NCBI GenBank assembly: GCA_025677835.1
Contig: JAIXMR010000046.1
Coordinates: forward strand, 1-64,000
Length of the DNA: 64,000 bases
Reading direction: 5' to 3'
From: Sporodiniella umbellata
Lineage: Eukaryota > Mucoromycota > Mucoromycetes > Mucorales > Rhizopodaceae
In this document: positions 22,880 to 36,289 of the stretch, in pieces
Layout: the number at the start of each line of letters is the position of its first letter
Position numbering within the stretch: the first letter of the stretch is position 1
Program-made: the position numbers and the translations under genes
Notes under the pieces: model-generated
Database searches by the model: none
Told to the model about the DNA's origin: nothing
Seen by the model: only the letters and a program-made list of their open reading frames with translations

Positions 22880-23372
22880 AGTCTAGGATGGTTATTTTCT
22901 TTTTTTAAAAAAAAAAAAAAAAAAACGCACTCCATCATCACCTCGTTTTTTTTTTTTTTTTTTTTTTTTTTTTGTTTATTTTTCTTGTCTTTGTTTCAGA
23001 TTTGGCTAAGTTTTGGATTCATCCTTTCGGGTCATTTCTTCTATACAACAAAATAAAAATAAAAATAAAAATAAATAATAATAAAAAATTTTTTTTTTTT
23101 TTATTATTATTTTAAAACGAAAAAGAAAAACATTTTTAAATTTCTTTGAGGTATGTTTCTCTCCTTTTCTCTTTCACTTTCCGTTTGACTCCGACCCACT
23201 CCCTTCTTGTTTCTAAAACCATCGTGCCGATCGTCTTTTTTTGGAGGGAAAAAACTTTCTGAGAGAGAGAGAAAGAGATGGCTTAAATTAAAAAAAGTCA
23301 CACCCATCTCGCTGAGATCCAAATAAGAATCCAAAAAAAAAAAAAAAAAAAAAAAAAGTGTACTTCCAAGTG
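22475..23372. other. Homopolymer-dense spacer
   Basis: Contains (ATT)n near 22606-22626, T32 near 22661-22692, A18 near 22699-22720, A28 near 22851-22878, T23-24 near 22945-22973, (AATAA)n-like repeats near 23046-23085 and A24 near 23333-23357. No supported ORF. It forms the upstream region of Mpp10. Confidence 0.65.
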
Positions 23373-25325
23373 ATGTCTCCAACCAAAGTGATGGATCAGT
23401 TTGTTAGTTCTGTTGTAACCAAGCCTCAATTGTTCTTTACAGAGGATAAAGCTGTAGAAGCCCATGCTTTACAGATCGCTAAACATTGTTACGATCAAGG
23501 TAAGCTTTAGACTTACTCCTCAGACAGCTCATGCACCTTGGCTTCTCAGTCAAGAAAATAGAGCCGGTCGAATGTTCACCGTTCAGTGAGCTGCTGATCG
23601 AAGGCTTTGATAACGATCAGATCTGGGAAGAAATCGCTACACAAAACGAACCTTTTTTGGATTATGCTCGATCCACCCTCAAGATCTTGGCGCAAGGTTT
23701 TGCACCCCACGCTAGAGATGAAACCACCCGTCTTCTGGACGAGTCGATGGATGTAGACACATGGACCAGCGAAGGGGAAGAATCCACAGAAGAGGCATTG
23801 GAAGAATCCACAGAAGAAGCACTGGAAGAATCCACAGAAGAAGCACTGGAAGAAGCAACAGAAGTACTGGAAGAGGCATCGGACGACACAATGGAAGAAA
23901 GCGACGGAGAAGAAATAGGTGAAGCGTTCGATGACGAAAAGAGAGGGTAAGAACAGTCCTCGGTTTATTTGCTTTTGGCTGAAACGTGTCTTTTAGGAGC
24001 CAAAAGAAATCGGAAGTAGACGACGACTTCTTTAGTCTAGCCAAATTCAACCAATGGACGGAAGAACAGGAAGAACTCGATATGAAATCAGACCGAGAAG
24101 ACGATGGCTTTGATTTTGACGAGGACATGGACGGCTTGGAGGATTCGGAAGAAGACGATCTGGACGTGGACGGTAAGCTCACTTTTTTAGTTGATCTCTA
24201 TTTGTGTCACTCACGAAGCTAGACCTAAACTACGACGCGTTCTACGGCCAACAAAGCCGACCCAAGCCTAAAAAAGCCGTGCGCTTTAGGGCTCCCGACG
24301 AAAGAGAAAGCAGATCAGAAAGCAGATCAGAAAGCGAATCAGAAAGCAGATCAGAAAGCAGATCAGAAAGCGAATCGGACAAGGGAAAGGTGCGCAACCT
24401 GTTTGAAGAAGAAGAAGAGGAGGAGGAGGAGAGCGAAAAGTCGAATTTTCAGAAACAACAGGAACGCCTGCTTAGACAGATTGAACAGTACGAAGACGAA
24501 AACGTTCAGGACAAACACTGGACACTGAGAGGTGAAGCCACTGCCAATGCACGACCGGTGAACAGTCTGCTAGAAGAAGACCTCGAGTTTGAACATGCCA
24601 ATAAACCTGTGCCGGTCATCACAGAAGAAGTCACACAAAGTCTGGAAGAGCTCATCAAGAAACGTATTCTGGACAACATGTTTGATGACGTCGAACGCAA
24701 GGCAGACCCCACCCTACGTCCCTTCCTGCCCTCCAAGCGGGTGGAGCTGAAGGATGAACGCTCCAAAAAGTCGCTGGCCGAGATTTATGAAGATGACTTT
24801 TCCAAACAGAAACTGGGCGATCAGGCCGTTGACGAACGCGACGCGGCTCTGGAAAAAGAACACCAGGAAATCACCCGTCTATTCGGGGACCTCTGCCAGA
24901 AACTGGACGCGCTCTCCAACTTTCATTACACACCCAAGGCACCCAAGCCAGAGATGGTCATTGTCAGTAACGCAGCGGCTATCAGCATGGAAGAAGTCAT
25001 TCCTGTCAACGTGGCTGATGGCACCCTGTTGGCGCCTGAAGAAGTTTACGACAAGAAACGCGGTGAAGTCAAGGCCACCACGGAAATGGACCAAGACGAA
25101 CGAAAACGCTTGAGAGCACACAAGAAAAAACTGGCCAGAAAAGAAAAGGATCTCAAAGAAAAAGAACAAAAGATCATTCACAAATACAACCCCAAAATGG
25201 CCGAAAAGGCAGAAAAGAAAAAGGCTGTCAAAGACCTCTTGTCGGCCAAGAATGTTACCCTCATTGGCAAAGATGGCAAACAACAAAAAACACAAAAGAC
25301 TGTCACTTCTGCATCCTTATTCTAA
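23373..25325 (+). CDS. mpp10: Mpp10, U3 snoRNP / small-subunit processome protein
   Basis: Four exons (23373-23499, 23550-23946, 23997-24172, 24223-25325) give 600 aa. The N-terminal block ECSPFSELLIEGFDNDQIWE and EPFLDYARSTLK is typical of the family. Then come acidic stretches around DDDFFSLAKFNQW and LNYDAFYG. The conserved C-terminal half has RLLRQIEQYEDENVQDKHW, SLEELIKKRILDNMFDDVER, PFLPSKRVELKDERSKKSLA and IYEDDF. Mpp10 binds Imp3 and Imp4 and is needed for 18S pre-rRNA cleavage in the nucleolus. The intron-1 acceptor (ctcag at 23545-23549) restores a continuous reading (CYDQ-VKKIEPVECSPF). Two in-frame tandem repeats enlarge the acidic regions. Confidence 0.93.
23777..23869 (+). repeat. 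24-bp in-frame tandem repeat in Mpp10
   Basis: Three near-identical 24-bp units plus a diverged 21-bp unit encode an EESTEEAL-type acidic repeat. Likely to vary in copy number. Confidence 0.9.
24306..24377 (+). repeat. 12-bp in-frame tandem repeat in Mpp10
   Basis: Six 12-bp units alternate between coding E-S-R-S and E-S-E-S and give a mixed-charge serine repeat. The units differ at two positions only. Confidence 0.9.
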
Positions 25326-25513
25326 TAAACCCATTGATTTACACATTCTCTTGTTTCTAACCATGAACGATTTTATTGATAAAGGAAATAATAGCCTTAA
25401 AGAGTATTTACACATACATACACATATACATAGATAAGCTATCTACATAATAAAAAAAAAAAAAAAAAAAAAAAAAAACGGTTCATAAGAGAGGCTTACG
25501 GACCAAGACGTGT

Positions 25514-26005
25514 CTAAAAATTCTTTTTTCGTTTCCATTCCACACAGTGGATTTGCTTTGGACTATTGGCCTGGGTCTGTTCAGGATCCATTCCCCAAAC
25601 GATCTTGAAGCGACCTTTTTGTACCGCACCTGAAACGTTCTTTTCCAGAGCCATACAAGGCTCAGGGAGGATCAACCCAGTCGGATGATTTTTATTGTTC
25701 TGCCAGAAATGGCTATCCCAGATAGTCAAGCTAGCCGTGCTTGTTGTATCCGACCTATCATCCTCACTCTCTACCATCTCACTCTTTTTCTTTAGGCCCG
25801 TAATATCCGCAAACTGACTCGCCGTCAGGTCTTCGCACGTCATCTCTGCTTGACCTCTTCTCTTGACATACTTTTCGGTAGCTGCTGCCTTCACCATGGC
25901 AGATCCATTCCGCTTATGCGTCCGTTGAAGTTTTAAAGGCAACTTGATTTTCTTGCTCCATTTGTTGGTATCAAAACATTGCATAGGTGGCCTGTTCAAT
26001 AACAT
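25514..26005 (-). CDS. Unidentified basic 163-aa protein
   Basis: An ATG ORF of 164 codons without introns, lying tail to tail with Mpp10 (188 bp between stops). It begins MLLNRPPMQCFDTNKWSKKI and has a Lys/Arg-rich middle (LKLQRTHKRNGS, TEKYVKRRGQAEMTC), an acidic Ser/Thr patch (ESEDDRSDTTSTAS) and an aromatic segment (LTIWDSHFWQNNKNHPTGLI). It ends IHCVEWKRKKNF. The basic tail and basic middle suggest a nuclear or nucleic-acid-binding protein, but I recognise no domain. The first ATG after a poly(A) run was chosen; upstream codons are only a homopolymer. A missed upstream exon is possible. Confidence 0.6.
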   Translation of the reverse strand: MLLNRPPMQCFDTNKWSKKIKLPLKLQRTHKRNGSAMVKAAATEKYVKRRGQAEMTCEDLTASQFADITGLKKKSEMVESEDDRSDTTSTASLTIWDSHFWQNNKNHPTGLILPEPCMALEKNVSGAVQKGRFKIVWGMDPEQTQANSPKQIHCVEWKRKKNF

Positions 26006-28372
26006 TTGAAAAAAAAAAAAAAAAAAAAAAAAACCAGCTTTGGTTTGAATCAATCAATAAATAAATATAAAAAAATAAAAAATAAATAAAAAAAAAAAAA
26101 GAGAGAAGGCGATCTCTCTCTATATATATGAATAGGGATGTTTTTTTTTTTTTTTTTTTTTTTTTCGCTTTTGGATATGCATATGAGAGATATTTTTTTT
26201 ATCTACCTATTTTTTTTTTTTTTTTTCATGTCCATAGGCGAAATCACCTCAATTAGGTACCTAGAAAACATACCTTCATTCTCTCCTTTCACTAACTATA
26301 CTATTTTTGTTATTGTTGTCGTCTCTTTTTTTTTTTTTTTTCCTCTCACCTACATAATGCACTTTGGCTCATTCCTTTTCTTTAAACAGTCTCCTTGAAG
26401 AGCACTTTGTTCACAAAAAAAAAAAAAAAAATACAAAAAGCAATCAAAAAGGTAGGCTGTTTTTGGAAAAATTGAACCCTCTTGATTAATCATTGCGCTT
26501 GGTTAATTATCACCTACAAACTAAACCTGTAGTTTTTTTTTTTTTTTTTTTTTTTTGGTTTTATAAAGCATCTGATTTATTTTATAATGCATTAATGACT
26601 TGAGGCCCAAGCTGCGCCGCTTGAATCCGTCGGGTGGTAGTGCAGAGGCAATTTCCTCCTATTTCATTCAAGTCCAGTCCTATTTTGCTCATTAACGAGA
26701 ACCTCTCAATTATCCAAAAGCACTACCTGCATCATTCTAGACCGAGAGATGTTTTTTTTTTTTTTTCAAACAGATTTCGTTGTCCTCTCTTCCCCCATCG
26801 GTTTGTCAACGAGTCTGTTTAAAACTCTTTTTCTATCAATGACCTTACATTATGCACACAGATTGTTTTTATAGTTCAATGAAACTGAAGCCTTGATTTA
26901 TCAAACTTGCGCTGCGTCAAAAGGGAGAGCCGTTGGATCAAACAGGCTTAATCATCGTCAGAACGCTCACACCATCTATCGTGAACAATAGCCCCGCTTT
27001 AAAAACATCGATCGTATTCTAGAAGAAAATGAAGCGTTGCTTATGATCCCTCTTGGTTCATGAAACCTAGGCTGGCTCTTTAATAAACACAACCGTAGCT
27101 TGACTCGAGACTAGCCCGTGGAGAGTTTCATATCAGGCTTGTTTCTTGTTTTTTTTTTTTTTTCTAGACAGATAGAGTTCTAGAATGTTTTGCGTCTACA
27201 AGAAAGGGAAAAAAGATTAGAATAGAAAGCGTCCATGACCTTTGATTGGCACGTTTTGCTACCAGTCTAATACTAAGAAAGAACATGCGATCACATATTT
27301 AGCCAAAGCGTGGTTTCCTCAGTAACGTCTTTATCACACATCTTTTCAAGAAAAAAAAAAAAAAATTACTCACACTCGTTAAAATCTTTGTTTGTATTGT
27401 TCTCCTTTGCGTTCCACATTCACCCTAGATTCGGTTGTTTTCTCTTTTTTTTTTTTTTTTTTTTTTTCTTGAAAAGATTATTTTAATACACACTGCATTT
27501 TGTTATCCTTTACTGTTCATGATGTAGTTTTCTACTCGTCCGTGATCTTCTGATAAAGCGCAGTCTAAGGCTTGGTACGTACATTGAATGTTTCGTAAAT
27601 ACTTGATGCACTGGATTGAAAAGTAGCTTTTTTTTTTTAAAAAAAAAAAAAAAAAAATACTTGTTGGCGTGAAAAACTTGTACGTGTATAACTCATTCAC
27701 TATTAATGAACCCTTGTTTTTTTTTTTTTAAAAAAAAAAAATAAATAAATCTCCCCCTCTTTATTGTTTACTATACGTAATATGTATTTATTTATTTTGA
27801 AAAACAGGAAAATAAAAGAGCAAGGTGTTCTGCTAAACACGATCAGCCACCATTCTTATTTGCATATACAAACATAGATACCCTGTTATTTATCACGCAA
27901 GGCAACTGGATAACACCTACAGTGATCCTGCCTTTAGACAATAATGATGATATATCTTTCATTGCCACCAAAATAAACATGTATTGATTGATCTCATACA
28001 TACCCAATTAGGATCGTGTCCCGTTTGATCTATGTGCATCAATCTAACCGGAGCTTTTTCTAAGCCAATCATCTCAAGATTCTTGCTGGATCAACCGATT
28101 CCAAAGTCTTTTGTCGCTTCATACCAAACAAAGGGTTTTACGTAGCATGACAATAGCGTCACTTGTGGTGCTACAGTTCAAAAAAACCTACAGTATCAGA
28201 GTTGATCGCAACTACAATCGTTGTTTATTTATCTTACTGAGAGTCATCTCTTATTACTATAAAAGCCTACGTTTGGACTACCTTTTCGATTTCCTCATCA
28301 ACAAAAGAGTACATTGCATGTATGTCATTAAGAATTCGAAACACTCTATATCTTAAAAGAAAAAGATGACGG

Positions 28373-28410
<38 letters not shown>

Positions 28411-29791
28411 GTATACTCACCGAATAAGATAACGTAACCCTTTTCAAAACACAAAGAAGCCTATACCCCTCTGGTACATTTCGTACCAATGCAGTAGATA
28501 AGAGTATCCACATCTTATTTCTTGAAAAATATGCAAATTATTTGTTATTATCAAGAACATGTGTCGTTTTATGTATATTTTGCTCTTTTTGGAATGGAAT
28601 GATAAGTTTTAAAAGAATACAACATTATACAGTTATAGTAAATATGGATCTTTTTTAACGCATAAAGTATAGAACAAATTCTGGATTTATGTTACAACTA
28701 CTTTGTTAATGAATACTGACATTACTCCCCTACTTTTCTCTTATTGCTCTCCAAACGCGCCAGCCATGTATACTCTATCAATCAATACAGAAAGAGCCTA
28801 TAAAAATCCAGTGGCCTATCGTTTCACTATTAGACATGAATGCCTAGCTTTCAAAGAAAAACACACACACACACTGACTATCCGTTGTTCCTTCCAGTAT
28901 AGTCTGGCTTGAGAAAACCACCCTTCTTTACTAACACTCTGATGTATACAAAACTTAAAATTAGCCGCTTGGAGACCTTTTGTGCTTTAGAAGGCAGAGA
29001 AACAAAACTGACGCCATCATGCCGTGTTGCTTCTTAGTTATAACTATGAGGCGACATATTAATTTTAGGTTTTATAGAATAATCGACACATGCTCTCTCC
29101 CTTTCTCTCCTTCTATCTCCCCCTTCCTATTGCCTTGAGTTTGATGAGTTTATTTTCTGTTATTAAAAGCATCGTTCGTTTTTTTGTTTTTTTTTTTTTT
29201 TTTCAAGAAAAGCATAGACTGAACAGTCAACGGAAGCTACTTTTTTGTTTAATATAGAATGAGGTACACAACTCCCATTGGCTCTTTTTTGCTTCCATGA
29301 AAAAAAAAAAAAAAAAAAAAAAAAATAGGTTACATTTTAACATAATTTTCAAGGGGAGAGTAAACACAGTATAGCCTTGCATACCCTTTCAAGACTGACA
29401 ATCCTATCACCTTGAACACCTCCACTTTTCTTCAAGCCTATTTATCTCTCTTTCTCTCTCTCTCACTTTTTTTTTTTTTTTTTTTTTAGCACTGTATGTG
29501 TTTCTTATTTGAAGTAAACAAGGGGAAATAGTACAAAATTACGAAAGAGTCGTAGTTTTTTTCTTGAAAAAAAAAAGAAGGTTACAAACTATGCTGAAAA
29601 AGAAAACGCTTTTTACGATTTTTCTCTCTCTCTCTTTTTTTTTTTTTTTTTTTTTGTTATTGTTTTCGTTTGTAAAAGTGAGAGTTAAAAAACAAAAAAA
29701 AAAGTGTATTTGTGCGCGTCTTTTTATTTACAGTCTTTGGTTTTGTTATTGTTTGTGAAAAAGAGCAATAATTGTCATTAGACATACCGAA
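26006..29791. other. 3.8-kb gene-poor region rich in homopolymers
   Basis: Many T and A runs of 15-31 nt (for example about 26140-26165, 26535-26556, 28379-28409, 29299-29325) separated by 100-300 nt of ordinary AT-rich sequence. ORFs such as 27503-27700 (-), 28111-28356 (+) and 28703-28912 (+) are short and without family features, and I treat them as chance. No tRNA- or rRNA-like block was recognised, but a non-coding RNA cannot be excluded by eye. Confidence 0.55.
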
Positions 29792-33867
<4,076 letters not shown>

Positions 33868-34259
33868 TGCAACACACAATAAAAGAAAAACTCGATAAAA
33901 GCGGACCTTTGGCTCCTTTCTTATATTACATTTTCAATTTAAATAAGAGTTTTATTGTTGTGATTACATTAGTAATAGAGTGCTTTTTGACGAAAACTGC
34001 AGATAGCCACAAAGAACTGAGCTCCACGCTCTTGATTTGACGACTACTTGATAATAGCTTTTCAAGGGTATGGCTCTTTTGTTTGTGTTCAAAAGAAAAA
34101 AAAAAACAAGGTGGATTATGTTAGTATAATAAACTACCAAAATAATGCACGTTGTACTTTAAAACAAGTAATCAAAAGCATATACTCTTTTTTTTTCTAA
34201 AAAAAAAAAAAAAAAAAGAAAAAACTCCTTATCCTGTATCTTTATTTTGTATCTTATTT
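33868..34259. other. Spacer between convergent genes
   Basis: 392 bp between the stop codons of the USP7-type gene and pantothenate synthetase. Contains A/T runs near 34185-34220 and no ORF of note. Confidence 0.6.
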
Positions 34260-35405
34260 TTATTGTGGATCCAAATTTACATCTAGGCAAATATTGTCTA
34301 TTAATCTTGTTTTTCCCACATAGACAGCCATGCTGATTACGCATCCATCATCTCTATTGATATCCCCTTTCAACTCCGAGAGATCTTTGGCAGAATTAAT
34401 AGAGACATAGTCCAATCTCATTTCCCAATCAAGTCCCTCCTGTTTTACTTGTTGTTCTGCATCTTTGATTATTTCAATACCCTGCTCCAGGATAGCTGAA
34501 GCATCAATTATACCCGATTTGTACATTGATTCCATATGCTTTAAGGATTTGGACAATGTAAGAGAGTATTTTTTCTGTGAAGGGGACAAGTATGAATTGC
34601 GAGAAGATAAAGCCAGACCATCTTGATCGCGCGTTGTAGGACAGATATGCATTTTAGTAGGGAAATGAAGATCATGTATCATGTTTCGAATTACGAAACA
34701 CTGCTGAACTAAAGTTTCGTTAGAATTTGCAACTTTCAATAGGTGAGCTCTATATTACTGTCTTTTTGCCCAAAGAAGATATGGTCAGGTTGAACCTAGA
34801 CATCAATGAGATTCCTTTGTTCTTTTTAGATTGTTAGTCTTACGATATTCAGAAACTTGGACACAACAGTTGCAACCCCTCTGAAGAAATTGGGACGGGT
34901 AGTGCCTTCTAGTTGCTTAGAAAGCCCAACAACTTCAACAAAAGTGCCTTTTTGTTGAGACACATCCAAAGGAATACCCGCTGGGTACATTTCTTCTACT
35001 TGGGGCACTAAAACAGCTGAAGCTACATTTTCCCCTAAACTAGCTAAGCTGTCCAAGTCACTTTCAAGAGTTCGAGGATAGGTAGCCAAGTCCTCTGTGG
35101 GAGCAAACTGAGCAGGATTGACAAAGATAGTAAGCGCAACATGATCACAGTGCTTCTTTGCTGCAGTCACCAAAGAGAGATGACCTTGGTGAAGTGCACC
35201 CATAGTGGGTACATAACCCAGTGTCTTGTTCTCAAGTAGAAGAGAACGTCGCCATTGCCTAAAATCAGCAATCTTGCTAAAGACTTTAATTCCTGGAGGG
35301 ATTTTGGCTTTGAGAAATTGAAAACAGAACAAAAAGAAATAGAACACAAAGTAACGAGTTAGTCTCGACAGCGCCTAGTCTTTTTTATGGCTTTTTACGA
35401 AGCAT
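34260..35405 (-). CDS. panC: Pantothenate synthetase (pantoate-beta-alanine ligase)
   Basis: Four exons (35399-35405, 34844-35307, 34759-34795, 34260-34708) give 318 aa. It catalyses ATP-dependent joining of pantoate and beta-alanine, the last step of vitamin B5 synthesis. Nucleotidyl-transferase features are visible: GYVPTMGALHQGH with the HxGH motif at 42-45, TIFVNPAQFAPTEDL, FFRGVATVVSKFLNI, FFGQKDIQQC, and RDQDGLALSSRNSYLSP. The first exon is only 7 nt (ATG CTT C), followed by an intron with a perfect gactaac branch site. That model gives MLPKIPPGIKVFSK, which matches where bacterial PanC begins. It shares a 163-bp divergent promoter with the TMEM70-like gene. Confidence 0.92.
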
Positions 35406-35568
35406 TTATCAGTTTATTAACAAAAATATAACTGTTAACCACCTTCCCCTGTGCATTTAAAAGCGCCTAATATTTCGTCTAAATACTCTCGGCACTTGAA
35501 TGTGACTGCATGAAAAAGTAAAAGATATAGCCTCGTCAAGGAACTCTAAAAAAAAGTGCATTTTTGAC

Positions 35569-36262
35569 ATGTTGAGAACTACCATCAGTCAATCTTTAAA
35601 AAAAACTCAAGGATTCAATTCATTTGCTTACTTGAGTAACAAGAAATTTTATTCTTCTCAAAAACAACCAGTAACTATCTATACTGGCCCTTTAGCTAAT
35701 GTAGCCAAAAAGTTAAAGCTATTCTCTATCACCTCACTTGGTCTTGGTGTAGGCATCTCACCTTGTGTATTTGCCATCGATGTGCCCGTACCTTTTGTTG
35801 CTAAGGCCGCTTTGGTTGGAGCAGGTAAGCGCTTAAGCACAGCATTCATTAAAGAAAAAGAAAAGGTGTTAAACTAAACAAAAAAAAAAAAAAAAAAAAA
35901 AAATAGCCGTTGTCACCAGTGCTGCCTCTACAGGGCTTATTCAGTGGGTCATGTCACCCTATGTCACAAAGATTACTATACCTGAGCCCGTAGCAGAAGG
36001 GGAGTTACCTAAAGAGCTGACTATACACTCTCTTTCTTTCACTGCCAAGGACCATACAACTACTGTCCCCGTTAACTCAATTGAGCCAGCCAGTCGTATT
36101 TTCACTACATGGATGATCACAGATCCTAACCAGGCAGTAGGGCATATTGGCCAAAAGACAGCCAAACCCAAATCTCTGCTATACGTTCACCCCGAATTGT
36201 GTGAAGAAGAAGGTATTATGAAGCGTATCGTAGAAAAGACAGGTATTGGAAGAGGGTTTTAA
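35569..36262 (+). CDS. TMEM70/TMEM186-like mitochondrial membrane protein
   Basis: Two exons (35569-35824, 35907-36262) give 203 aa. The N-terminus (MLRTTISQSLKKTQGF, then KKFYSSQKQ) looks like a mitochondrial presequence with a cleavage-like YSS. The family block follows: VTIYTGPLANVAKKLKLFSI, SLGLGVGISPCVFAID, then a second membrane span in the AALVGAGAVVTSAASTGLIQ region. TMEM70-type proteins are inner-membrane factors that help assemble ATP synthase and complex I in animals, and fungal relatives are poorly studied. The intron carries an A26 run up to its acceptor. The stop is 27 bp from the stop of the PAS kinase gene on the other strand. Confidence 0.75.
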
Positions 36263-36289
36263 TGTGTAAAAAAATAAAACAAAACTATT

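Noticed and set aside
23662..24182. Minus ORFs rich in Ser and Leu
   Set aside because: Shadows of the acidic repeats of Mpp10.
27503..28912. Short ORFs of 65-81 codons in the gene-poor region
   Set aside because: No family features, one contains a homopolymer-encoded core, and no supporting splice structure.
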